Positions 32,201 through 41,376 of a DNA stretch of 64,000 nucleotides are shown piece by piece (within the stretch, counting starts at the first letter, position 1; each line of letters opens with the position of its first letter). A model generated the notes under the pieces. The model did no database searches, was not told the origin of the DNA, and saw only the letters and a program-made list of their open reading frames with translations. Source of the DNA: Limnomonas spitsbergensis (Eukaryota > Chlorophyta > Chlorophyceae > Chlamydomonadales); contig JAYJMM010000119.1 of assembly GCA_037349105.1 (NCBI GenBank), positions 5,591,001 through 5,655,000 on the forward strand. The letters are read 5' to 3'. The translations under genes were made by a program, and so were the position numbers.

Positions 32201-34948
32201 AGAGCAGGTGTGGGTGTGAGGGTAGGCGAAGTGTAGCTGAAGAGCAGGTCGGCGTGGCAGGCCTCAAGCGGTGATGCCTAGACCTCCGTCATGTTTATTA
32301 CCTGCAGAGCCATCAAGGCCGGAGAGTAGGTGGGGAAAAAGACGAAATGAGGGAGGCAACGAAGGGTGGGCCGGAAGCAGAGCTGACTAGACCTTGACTC
32401 AACCCGTCCATCCTCCGCACACCACGGGTGCTTTTGAGCCAGGGCTGCCGAGGCATCTTTGACTTTGCTGTGTACCGCGGCTTCTACCTGGACCTTGTAC
32501 ACCCATCGCGAGCACTCATTTCAAATGAGTCATTTGCTTGCTGAATTTCAAATGAGTCGTTTGTTTGCTGAATTTCAAATGCGTCGTTTGTGATCTGAAT
32601 TCCAAACGAGTCATTTGTGTACTGCATTTCAAATGAGTCATTTGTGATCTTAATTTCTAATATCTCATTTGTGATATGTATTTCAAGTAAGTCATTTGTG
32701 ATCTTAATTTCTAATATCTCATTTGTGATATGTATTTCAAACAAGTAATTTGTGTACTGCATTTCAAAAGAGTCATTTGTGTACTGCATTTACCGGGAAG
32801 TGAGTCAAATGTTCACCGTACTGCATATCGAGCGAGTCATTGTGTGTGCTGCATCTTGAGCAGGTGCTGTGGAGCTATGGATCAAGGTGCAACGACGACT
32901 TTTTCGTTTACCACGGGTTCTGCCTGGACCCCAACCCGGATGAGGACGTGGCACTGTTCGGGGGTGTGGCGGACCTGGTGCAGTGGGCCGGGCAGGCGCT
33001 GGTTGGAATGGGGCTGATGGGCCAGCCGCCGCCGCCGTCGCCACGGGACTCAGGAGCGACAGCCTGCGGGCCGCAGGTCGCATCACCCCATGGTGCCTCG
33101 GAGGTGCAGCGCGAAGGACCAGGAGGCACGACTGATGGGGCAGCAGCACTGGATGACAGGGCAGGTGAGGTGGGGTGAAGCATGGGCTGTTGCGGTGGGG
33201 TTCAGCCAGGGTATTTGTAAGAATAGGCTTAGGCATAGACACTGTTCCAACAGGAAGTGCGGGCTCTTGGTTCTTGCCAGTCGGGGGCGGACTGCTTGAA
33301 TCTGGTTCGGCTATTTGGCTGGTGAGGGGCAAACGTTGAAATACATTACCAGCATCAGCCATGGCCTCAGCCTGCTGCCTACCTTGGTGGGATAGAGTGT
33401 CTGTATGTAGAGTGCGTTGGTAACTGTGTGGAATGGAGACTTAGCCAGCATCAGCCATGGCCTCAGCCTGCAGCTTCCCTTGCTTGGAGGACAGCAGCAG
33501 ACTGAGGCCAAGGCTGATGCTGGCCAAGGCTCCATTCCACACTCTTCGACACACGGTACATACATGTACACTCCATTCCGCACACTTTCTCCCACTGCCG
33601 CTCCATTCTACTCAATTTTTCACACTGACTGTCCATTCCCCACACTTTCTCAAGCTGACACTCCATTCCACACACTCTCACACAACAACACACATGCCTG
33701 ACTGCATGTATTTGTTATCCAGCTTATCCTGACTCACCCACCTGCATACTGTGATGCAGCTCTGGTTGCGGCTGAGGCGTGGCAGGCCGCCGGCGCGCAC
33801 TGTGCGTCCCCTCAGGTGCCAGGCACCTCCGGCAGCCTGCTCGTGGGCGCCTCTGAGCTCATGACCCTGATGAGGGCCGTCAGCTCGACAGGCGCCGGCA
33901 CTAGCGGAGCAGCAGCGGCGGCATCTGCACGAGGGGCAGCTGCAGAGAGGGCAGGAGCAGCCGGGCAGCAGTCGTTTGAGCGCCGCGTCGTGCGCGCAGT
34001 GCAACGAGAGCTAGAGGTCACGCGGCGCCTATCCTCCTTCCAACTTCACAGGTGGGGCCTGCCGCCTAAAACCGAACTCCGTACCCCTACCCCCTGCCCC
34101 CCTGCCCCTGCCACTTGCAAGCCTGCCACCTGTTCACTTTGTTTGTTGAAGTGTGGAGATTTGCTACCAGACAGCGAGAGCGAGCCTCCCCGTTCCCCAA
34201 AATACTGTGTGTGTTGGTTTGTATAACGTTGATGTGATTTGCCTATCCTCGGGCAACAAAAAATGATGTCTTGTTTAGTGTTGCCCTCAGGATTTGACGT
34301 GTCACGGCATCTCCTAGCTGCTGCTGCCCTCACTGTTTTTTTCCCGCCACTGCTCCAGGCCTGATTGGGGCACTCCCCTATGACATCTCCTAGCTGCTGC
34401 TGCCCTCGCTGTTTTCCCCTCCACTGCTCCAGGCTTCATTGGGGCACTCCCCTACGACATCTCCTAGCTGCTGCTGCTCTCACTGTTTTCCCCTCCACTG
34501 CTCCAGGCCTGATTGGGGCACTCCCCTACGGCTGCCATGTGCCACGGAGATGGTGGTGCGGTCTAACGGCCAGCTGGACGTACGCATGCTGGCAGTGTTA
34601 GCCATGCTGGCCGACCAGGCGCTGCTGCAGCATTCCTCTAGGGGCGAGCAACAACAGGAGGTAGCTGTTGTTCAGCAGCAGGTGGCTGCTGGGCAGCAGC
34701 AGGTAGCTGCTGGGCAGGTGCCAGTATCTTCACAGGCCTTGGTCCTGGATCTCTTGCGATGGCGTTGTTCGGAGCTGCTGGCTCATTTCCCCACGACACT
34801 GCAAGAGGATGAGGTGGCGATGGTGGGGGCTCAGCTGGGCGAAGGCGCCTCCCCGGACCTGTCAGCGTTGCAATACCGCATGGGCAAGAAGCGGGTGTTG
34901 CAAGGCTGCATCGACATCTTGAGTGCAGAGCTGAACCAGGGATCATAG
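26291..34948 (+). CDS. SET-domain lysine methyltransferase, Rubisco-LSMT type
   Basis: Seven phase-consistent exons (2034 nt, 677 aa): 26291-26716, 28162-28489, 29199-29303, 31858-31997, 32864-33164, 33760-34051, 34507-34948. The Arg/His/Thr-rich N-terminus suggests an organellar transit peptide. Then come the SET landmarks: LLSAWLREQGG and VPLRC (exon 1); DSVWWPYLASLPG (exon 2); WALHMVQSRSI (exon 3); VDLLNHGG with the Asn-His pair and ITNRALESGEQ (exon 4); WSYGSRCNDDFFVYHGF (exon 5). The C-terminal part ends with LQYRMGKKRVLQGCIDIL, typical of the Rubisco-LSMT substrate-binding domain. The family trimethylates lysines of Rubisco large subunit, aldolase or other proteins using AdoMet; the substrate here is unknown. 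Oddities: a His between the conserved Tyr and Gly (VYHGF), long Ala/Gln-rich insertions in exons 2, 5 and 6, and introns full of junction copies and minisatellites. Confidence 0.9.
26790..27525 (+). repeat. Six decayed copies of the exon 1 / donor junction
   Basis: Exon 1 of the SET gene ends with tggaacatctccatg|gtgag. The preceding 60 bp (start tcagagatacggagtgccc) and the donor recur in the intron, with ends near 26843, 26970, 27175, 27302, 27412 and 27512. Some keep a full donor (catggtgagat at 27172-27182). Spacing is about 100-200 bp and divergence rises downstream. Confidence 0.8.
27538..27708. repeat. 20-bp minisatellite, about 8 copies
   Basis: Unit ggaggtgtgggaacacccag, almost perfect, directly after the junction-copy array in intron 1 of the SET gene. 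Confidence 0.9.
28490..28690 (+). repeat. Copies of the exon 2 donor region
   Basis: The donor of exon 2 (acacag|gtgactgagaccttgaaa) is followed by copies at about 28572 (gtgactgaatccttgaaa) and 28661 (gtggctgaaaccttgaaa), with intervening text (actgttgtcggttgtgtgtc) copied too. Period is about 85 bp. Confidence 0.75.
28728..28780 (-). repeat. Telomere-like CCCTAAA tract
   Basis: Imperfect units accctaagccctaaaccct in intron 2 of the SET gene. Confidence 0.6.
28863..29075 (+). mobile_element. tRNA-like SINE family copy (5' truncated)
   Basis: From gagagatcgaacctgccaca to gcggccgagcgttcagcagg and gcgggtatgcaccgttct this aligns along its length with 51047-51262. It lies in intron 2 of the SET gene and lacks the first tRNA-like block. 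Confidence 0.7.
29270..29570 (+). repeat. Three copies of the exon 3 / donor junction
   Basis: Exon 3 of the SET gene ends ggctgcaaggccatgatccc ag|gtgagaac. Copies at about 29409-29437 (..atgatctcaggtgtgga) and 29542-29570 (..atgatcgcatgcgagg) follow with a period of about 130 bp. The acceptor side is also doubled (cttcacccgcttgc...ctcaggg at 29141 and 29179). Confidence 0.8.
29825..30068. repeat. 24-bp minisatellite, about 10 copies
   Basis: Unit aataggtaggtgcccctgtg atcc, nearly perfect. Because 24 is a multiple of 3, the minus strand shows a spurious 8-residue repeat protein (DHRGTYLL). Intron 3 of the SET gene. Confidence 0.9.
30330..31700. repeat. 43-bp minisatellite, about 30 copies, with a second unit type
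   Basis: Main unit ttgtaaggagtgcacctgtt plus gctgctgctttgcccgcctc atg. A diverged second unit type (ggagtgcaatttcttgttag, atgttctgtccgcttcatg) is interspersed at about 30718, 31069, 31326, 31549 and 31630. Blocks of main units plus one variant unit were therefore duplicated as larger blocks. Intron 3 of the SET gene. Confidence 0.9.
31717..31840 (+). repeat. Upstream copy of exon 4 start
   Basis: The stretch gtggacctgctgaaccatgg aggccgcgg copies the first 50 bp of exon 4 of the SET gene (31860 onward, VDLLNHGGR), including part of the 43-bp repeat tail. It could be used as an alternative acceptor exon but lacks the rest. Confidence 0.7.
32000..32335 (+). repeat. Two copies of the exon 4 / donor junction
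   Basis: Exon 4 ends acagagccctagagtctgga gagcag|gtggg. Copies end near 32209 (..cttagagtctggagagcaggtg) and 32331 (..atcaaggccggagagtaggtg). The spacer (aggcgaggtgtagc) is repeated as well. Confidence 0.8.
32430..32505 (+). repeat. Upstream decayed copy of exon 5
   Basis: The stretch tttgactttgctgtgtaccg cggcttctacctggacc parallels exon 5 of the SET gene (gactttttcgtttaccacgg gttctgcctggacc; DFFVYHGFCLD). Broken as an exon. Confidence 0.65.
32508..32800. repeat. 27-bp degenerate minisatellite
   Basis: Units such as gagtcatttgtgtactgcat ttcaaat, about 10 copies, with gatcttaatttctaatatct variants. Gives a spurious 9-residue repeat on minus. It lies just before the exon 5 acceptor of the SET gene. 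Confidence 0.8.
34345..34506 (+). repeat. Two upstream copies of the exon 7 acceptor
   Basis: The acceptor and exon start ccactgctccag|gcctgattgg ggcactcccctac occurs three times (34350-34381, 34423-34455, 34496-34528). The last is the one that keeps phase and continues into exon 7. Period is about 73 bp, with gacatctcctagctgctgct in the spacer. Confidence 0.8.
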
Positions 34949-36144
34949 GGATGACGGACAGAGGCTGGGCGGATATGACTCGTTGAAGTGTGTGGGTCAT
35001 CAGGGTGCCTGAGAGGCTTAATATATGAGCGGATATGAACCGTGAAGGTTGTGATTTGTTTATTGTATGACAGAACATCACATTTGGGCGCCATACTGTC
35101 TGGTTGGGAGAAACAGAGGCTGAAGGCTAGAGGAGAATGGAAAGGACCAGACGGAAAACGGAGAAGTAAAAGACCGGCCACAAAAGGAATGAAAGTATGA
35201 ATAAACCCCAGCCCATCCACTGCAACGTGTCATCCTCAGCCACTGCCCCTTGCATAATGCGAGTCTTCTCAGCTCTTTCAACTTGTGTTCGTCGACAACG
35301 TCTTCACTTCAGCTGTTAAGGCACCGTAGGAGAGTTGTCAGCCCTTACCAGTCTTTCTGTGACACAGCAGCATCTCGACCTCTGAGCTTCAAAAGCATGT
35401 CAATTACGTTACACCTCTGGGCCCGCTCAAAGCTTGGCCGCGTGGGCGCCCAACTGTTCAGAAGCATGTGGGAGGTATCAATCTCATCTCTGGTATTTGA
35501 GTTGTTTTGGAGCGAGTCATTCTCGTCCATCACAACCTGAGAAACAACAAAATTGCTTTCTAATTCAGTTTCGATCAGAAGGCTTGTACTGTGCTGCGCT
35601 GTTTTGCTGTGCCACTTGGAATACTTGCTACCTGCGCCAGGTTCCCATGTGAGTTGCTTTGCGCATTGACATAAATCCAAGTAATGATGGCCCCTGAGGT
35701 TGCTTAAGCCTATTTTGTTGGCCCTAAAGCAGTCCTACAGCTGAAAAAGTGAAACTTGTAGCCTCTCACGGAGGCAAAGAACGTCCTCGGGTATTAACTA
35801 TCTGGCCCTAGCCTGAATTTTCGATGATCACCAAATTGCATTTACTTATGCATCCACTTACCGGTACTGGACCTGCACCATGTACGTGCACACAGCAAAA
35901 AGTGCTGAGGTGCTTCATTTCGTGCCCCAGCTACCCTGCCAGATGGCAATTGTAGATAGACTGGATCATACATGTTCATCCATGGCACCAACAGCCCTTG
36001 CAATTTGCAGTGTTACAATTCAAAATAAAATGTGGTTCACCTCCGGCCATTTTCAGCGGATACGGAATGTGCTAGTAATTCTTCAGGACTGGCAGGCCCG
36101 TCCCCTCGCCAATCGCCATCTCCTCCCCCCTGGCCATCCTTGGG
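34949..36144. other. Convergent intergenic region
   Basis: Lies between the 3' ends of the SET gene (plus) and the DUF4079 gene (minus). It contains one tRNA-like repeat copy on minus (35405-35455). An open minus frame across 35680-35345 is explained in part by that repeat. Confidence 0.5.
35405..35455 (-). mobile_element. tRNA-like SINE family copy (head only)
   Basis: Minus-strand gcggccaagctttgagcggg cccagaggtgtaacgtaatt matches the first block of the element at 50988 (gcggccgagccttttgagca gggcccagaggtgtaatgtc). Confidence 0.65.
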
Positions 36145-39100
36145 TTACAAGCTTAGCCCCAGCTGCAGGCCCAGGCCGGCGTGCACCAGGAACAACGCCA
36201 GGATGCTGGTGCCTAGGTAGGCGTGCTGCCATAAGAGGTCATCAGAGGGGGGGGAGGAGTGATTCAGCAAACATGAGATTCATAGTTGCTCACAATCAGT
36301 ATTATCAGGAACAGTTCATTATGTTCATAACGTTTGATCTCTGGCTGGTGATGCCATGCTCTTCCGTGTGCGCGTCAGCATATAAGAGTGTCGTCATGTG
36401 GTCATCAGTGTGTGTCACGATGTCCCAATGTGGGTAGGTCAGTCAACATGGGCCACGGCGTTTCACCATGTGTTCATCTGCGGTGTTTACCTCACCATGC
36501 GGCCGGGCCTTTTTGAGCAGGGCCCAGAGGTGTAATGTCATTGACCTCAACGTGCCACTTTTTCTGAAAACCTACATGGTTTATCATTCACTAGTATATA
36601 CCGGAATCTAACCTTAAAAGTATCTTCAGACAGTTTGCTGATGCATTGCAATCTGCATGCATGATGTGCTAAACCTTACTTCCTGAGATGCGCAACAGAG
36701 TGCACATCAGCGCGTCAATTTTGACCAGTGTCTCTCACCACATTGCGTGCGCTCTGGCCTTGGGAGGCAAAGAAGGCCGGCAGAGTGCCCTGCAACGCCA
36801 GGAGACCTAGGCCGCCCAAACCGGTCAGGACGTGGGGACTGCGGAACAGACACGGGAGGGGATTCGGTGAAAAGGCCGCTCACGCAACTCGGGCCATGAG
36901 GATAGCCATGGAAATATGCTTCTTGGGGGCACACAGAAAACAGGGAATTGGTGGATTATTGCTGGGCATGTGGGAGAGCCTAACCGGGGCAGGACAGGCT
37001 GGGTGCCATCCTCGTCGCGACTTTGAACTGCCAGTGCTGTGGGAATGAGCAAAGTGCAAACTGCTAACCAAACGCCATCTAAGAATTCGCCAAGCCAGGA
37101 AACACGTCAGCGGGTCTTACCTCTCGAAGATGGGCTTCTCCTGCGAAATTGAGGGGCAAAGGGGGCCAACACAGATCAGGATCAGGAGCCAACACCAGGA
37201 GCCAAGTCAGGGTCAGGAGCCAACACCAGGAGCTAGGTCAGGGTCAGGAGCCAACACCAGGAACCAGGTCAGAGGCCAACACAGAGTCAGTGTGCACTCA
37301 CGATTGACGACGAGAGAAACAAAACTGGCATGGTGTCATGCCATCACATCGAATGTGTGGTACACATCAATTCAACTTTTGCTCTTCACCATCATCCCAC
37401 TACACAATTCGTGCTGCTTTGCTTGCTCAGGAACAGAGTTCAGCCTGCAGGCCGATGAAGCCTTATCTGATCAGATTCTGCGCACTTGCCGGTGCAACCA
37501 TTAAGCATCAGCAAGCACGTCAAGCCCTTGCTCCACTCACATGCAAGGGCAGGGACACAATGCCTCCTGAGACCCCACCACTGTGCAGAAATATCCTATG
37601 GTCCATGCAAACAGGTCCATGCAAACTGGTCCATGCAAACTGGTCCATGCGTACAATCCAACATCATGCACATGTTCCAAGATCCTGCCTGTATCAAATG
37701 TTTGAGCGAGGATATCATGCTTCCCGGGTCCCCACAACAGCAAAGAAGAACCCTAGCCTGATCGCCCCTTATAATCGAACATAAGAAGGCGCGTGTTCCA
37801 TGCCCCTACCCCTCTCACCTGCATGAGCAGGGACATCATGCCTCCCAGGGCCCCCAGTGCAAAGAAGACGAACATGCCGCCAGCCAACTGAGAGGAAAAC
37901 CAGGCATTCAAAACGTGATCAGAGAGTTGTTGCCATGGCATAAACATGAGCACCCGCAAGCCCCAAGCACTTCCCTGTACTCCTCAAGCCATGCTTCGGT
38001 GTTCTCTTTATTCGCGCCCCTCATGGAATGATGCTGGGCAGTGATACAAAGCGAGATGAGCAAGAAATGAAATCCCCGACGCAATGCAGTCAGAGCTCAA
38101 GCAAGGTCATGCAGCAGACCAGTGACCAGTTGGCAGTGTCACGGCTCAAGCAAGATCATGCAGCAGACCAGAGACCAGTTGGCAACATCACATCTGAGTC
38201 CTGATTCTATAATGCAGTGAGTATCATATCCGCCGTGCCGTCCATGCACCCTCAGCAGAGGGCTGCATGTTCAGAAACCCGATAATCGCGAATCTCCGCA
38301 CCTTGGGGTGCATGTCCTTGGCTTCAGCAACAACTGCCTGCGAGAATCCAGTAGGGGACAGGACAGTCTCCATTTAGATTTTGGTCTTCAGCTACAATTC
38401 ATTTACATCGGTTCGCATGCAGCTGTGAGGGCATGGCTCAAGAGGGCCTCCTGCAGGAGTCCCCGGCCGCAGGCCGAGCTTTATGGCAAATCGAGGTTTG
38501 GTTCATGTTGGCCCAGTGGTGGCCGCCTGGCAGCCACATCAATTTGCGCTGAAACGGTTTTGCGCTGAAACGGTTTTGCGCTGAAACGGTTTTGCGCTGG
38601 AACCATCTCCTGCGAAAATGCGGCTAAAGGAAAACCGGCTCTTCACAGCTCAAAAGAAGCAGTCCTATAGAATATACCACTTTAAACTTTTGCAGCATCG
38701 ATTGAAGCAATCCTTCCCTTAATTGTTGATCAAGTTATCATGCATCCTCCTTTTTTATGCTGCATTAGGAATTCAAACTGTAAGAAACTGAGAAAACATT
38801 TCCAGCAGCTTCTTGTCCTCAGCGGGTGCACAAGTGTTGCTTGGTGAACCGCAGGTGAGCAGAGGCGGCCCTCAGATACTCATTTGAGACCGCTTCATGT
38901 ACAATTCAGCTACGTGACACTTATCAGCTGATGGGGGCTGGTGCTGTAAGCCCGGCTGATTTTCGGCTGGTAATGGTTTGGTCCCCGAAAGCCCAGTGGC
39001 GGCTGCCCAGAGGCCTGCCCAAAGGTAATTTGGAACAAAAAAAGGCAAAACATTGTCCTCATTTCTCACTGGACACCGCATTGCAACTGGTCCTGGTTAT

Positions 39101-41137
39101 CCAGTTTGCTACGCCCCACTACATCAGCACTGGTCCTCACCATCCAGCCCCAGCACACTACAATAATAAGTGGTCCCATACCACCATCAGGGGGACCAAC
39201 TGGAGGCCTAATTGAGGACAACGGAGACCATATGCTGACCCGCCCCAGCCAGTGGCCCAAGCAACAAGGCTTGCTGCATGAAGCCCTGCCGGCAATAAGC
39301 CAGATTGCAGCTGAAGCCCCCGAAATCAACATGAAGCAGAGGCAGCCCTCTTATCCTCACCGCGTTGTCACTAGTCCTGATCATCCAGCCCTTGTACAGC
39401 GCACCATATCCTCCCATGGCCACCAGGACAACCTGCATGCAGCAGAGAAGGTATTTAGGGCATGTGAGGTGAAGCGTGAAGTATCAGCCCATGGCAAGAA
39501 GGACCTGCGTGCGGCAGAGGGGGTTTATAGGGCATATGAGGTGAAGCGTGAAGTATCAGCCCATGGCAAGAAGGACCTGCGTGCGGCAGAGGGGGTTAAG
39601 GGTATGAGGTTCAGTGTTATCTGCCTATCAGCGTGGACAAACTGCAGGAGGGATTCAGGTTTAAAGCTTACACATCCGCCGAAGGCCAAAAGGCCGATAT
39701 ACGAAAATTGGCCGCCGAAGGCCGAAATACGAAAACAGCCGCTGCATGCCGAAATACGAAATTTGCCCATGGCCACAAGGAATACCCGCAGCAGCAGGAA
39801 CATGCAGACCGCAATCAGCATGCCGTCTTGCATGCAACGGCAAAGCTTTTTAAAGATCAGGCCCTGATGTTTGGGCTACCGGCCGTAGGCAGGTCAAGCA
39901 TGGTAGCATGATACGGCATGATACGGCGCAACACGGCACAGGTTCAGCCAAATTGTACTACCAGGTGCCACGATATAGCACGATACGGTACAGGCTCAGC
40001 CGGATTGTGCAACCATGAGGACAAGGTTTAGTCCCCATCGGCCCAAGGGTAGGCCCCACTGGCCTGTGTCAGGGGGTCGGGTGTGCACTCCAATAAATAC
40101 TGCTCCAGATGCAGACAGCAAAAAACTTGAACACTAAGGTAAGAATGCCATACTGCACAGGCGAGGTGGCACTGGCGCATTTGTACTTGAAGTGCGGACA
40201 CGAAGTGGGCAAACAAAGCTGCTACCTGGTCCCATCAGAACACCAGGCTGATAGATTGGCAAGCTGTTCAAGTCCCCACTTACAGACACCCATTTATGTT
40301 TCTCCTATACTTCAGTTAGTCTTAAGCTGCATCACAGCCTCTGGCCAGGTGGTTCAGGTGCAGCAAGCCCTGCTTCTCGGGCCACCAGCTGTCTGTCCGT
40401 CAATAATTTGGTCCCGACTCCAAAACGGCCTAGTGGGGACTGCCCATGCATTCCTCTCAGTAGATGAAATATGTACCAATCAAAATAGTGGTGGCTGCGC
40501 CTCACCAGCATATTGCCTGGGTATCCACAGTGGGTTTAGCATGTACCAATCAAAATGGTGGTGGCTGCGCCTCACCAGCATATTGCCGGGATGTCCCCAG
40601 TGAATCAGGGCCTCGGGCAGGTCTAGGGTCTTGAAGTAGTCAGCTTGGGGCTGCAGCAGCTCACGTAACGCCTCGCCAGCAGCCACTGTGAACACTGCAG
40701 CATCACCGGGAGGGGGCCAGAGGGGGGGACTAAGCGAGGGGACGGGGGCCATCCCGCCCATTGCAACAAGTTGCATCAGCGTGCATTTCAGGACTGGGGA
40801 GGAGGAGAGGCAATTGTACATTCAATTTCCTCAGAGACTGCTGGTAAAGAAGAAGCACGTCTCTGCTTATCTGATCCCATCTAATTCGGTTTGATTCCAT
40901 CTAGATCGATGGGCCCTGATCAAGTTGACTTGCTGGATGTCTTGATGTGCACATTGATAGTTCTCACCACTTTTCAAATTCTGTGCACGTAAACTCACTG
41001 GGCACAGCGGTGGAATTGAGCTTGAGATCGGAGCGCACGATCCTCTTGGAAGACTTGGATGGCCGAGCGACGGCGACCACGCGGAGGGCGCTGCGCACAA
41101 GAACGCTCTTCTGCGATAGCTGAGACAGCTGAGCCAT
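36145..41137 (-). CDS. DUF4079 plastid membrane protein
   Basis: Eight phase-consistent exons (636 nt, 211 aa): 41137-40999, 40694-40576, 39432-39361, 38337-38302, 37887-37819, 37140-37121, 36838-36739, 36225-36145. The N-terminus (MAQLSQLSQKSVLVRSALR..., rich in Ser, Arg and Val, no acids) is a typical chloroplast transit peptide. The mature part has LPEALIHWGHPGNM, VVLVAMGGYGALYKGW, EAKDMHPK, LAGGMFVFFALGALGGMMSL, the short exon EKPIFES joined to PHVLTGLGGLGLLALQ, and HAYLGTSILALFLVHAGLG, i.e. about four membrane spans with conserved His residues in the DUF4079 pattern. This family is found in cyanobacteria and plastids; its biochemical role is not established, and the His positions only hint at cofactor binding. 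Diverges from the neighbouring flavin-reductase-like gene. Confidence 0.85.
36494..36548 (+). mobile_element. tRNA-like SINE family copy (head only)
   Basis: The stretch catgcggccgggcctttttg agcagggcccagaggtgtaa is nearly identical to the head at 50988-51037. Located in the last intron of the DUF4079 gene. Confidence 0.7.
37160..37285. repeat. About 30-bp tandem repeat, about 4 copies
   Basis: Unit gtcagggtcaggagccaaca ccaggagcca with small changes, upstream of the 20-nt exon of the DUF4079 gene. Confidence 0.75.
38385..38535 (+). repeat. Dispersed short repeat (family A) copy
   Basis: Blocks cttcagctacaattcattta, gcctcctgcaggagtccccg, gccgcaggccgag, gaggtttggttcatgttggc and ccagtggtggccgcctgg in family order. 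Intronic. Confidence 0.7.
38545..38605. repeat. 16-bp tandem repeat, 4 copies
   Basis: Unit gcgctgaaacggtttt repeated four times, the last diverged. It abuts a family A copy. Confidence 0.8.
38930..39030 (+). repeat. Dispersed short repeat (family A), 3' part
   Basis: Contains gtaatggtttggtccccgaa and agcccagtggcggctgccca, matching the right half of the family. Confidence 0.55.
39080..39195 (-). repeat. Decayed copy of exon 39432-39361 end
   Basis: Minus-strand tgctggggctggatggtgag gaccagtgctgatgtagt parallels the real exon (tacaagggctggatgatcag gactagtgacaacgcg; GWMIRTSDNA against GWMVRTSADV). A further scrap (ataaccaggaccagttg) lies at 39087-39103. Confidence 0.65.
39225..39335 (-). repeat. 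Dispersed short repeat (family A) copy
   Basis: Minus-strand blocks gttgatttcgggggcttcag, ctgcaatctggcttattgcc, catgcagcaagccttgttgc and ttgggccactggctgg. Intronic. Confidence 0.65.
39455..39600. repeat. About 70-bp direct duplication
   Basis: The stretch gtgaagcgtgaagtatcagc through aaggacctgcgtgcggcaga ggg occurs twice with hardly any change. Intronic in the DUF4079 gene. Confidence 0.8.
40320..40450 (+). repeat. Dispersed short repeat (family A) copy
   Basis: Contains gtgcagcaagccctgcttct, cgggccaccagctgtctg and aatttggtcccgactcc in the family order. Intronic. Confidence 0.65.
40470..40540 (-). repeat. Copy of exon 40694-40576 end and donor
   Basis: Minus-strand gcaatatgctg|gtgaggcgc at the end of the real exon (WGHPGNML) is repeated 66 bp further on, with the following intron text (cagccaccaccattttgatt) repeated too. 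Confidence 0.8.
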
Positions 41138-41376
41138 GATGACAGTTATAGCGAGGGGTAGGAAGAATGGAAGACGGGGATCTTATATATTAATGGTTTT
41201 GACCCTCACAGTCACGTGTGTGGCTCCTGATTTCCCGAACGATGGACGCCATCGCAAGTGTGAACCGACCCCCCGTCCGCCCCGGATGCGGATGCGTCAT
41301 GCTGACTTCAAAACGCAGTTCCGGCAAAATTCTATATCCAAGTCCCATATCCTCTGTCCTACATGATTGAACAGGC
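41138..41376. promoter_or_regulatory. Bidirectional promoter region with TATA-like box
   Basis: 239 bp separate the start codons of the DUF4079 gene (minus) and the flavin-reductase-like gene (plus). On the minus strand TATATAAG lies at 41189-41182, about 45-50 nt upstream of the DUF4079 ATG. If it is the TATA box, the 5' leader would be very short. Confidence 0.45.

Noticed and set aside
35345..35680. 111-codon minus frame as an exon
   Set aside because: Its centre is a copy of the tRNA-like repeat (35405-35455) and it lies between two convergent 3' ends; no family recognised.
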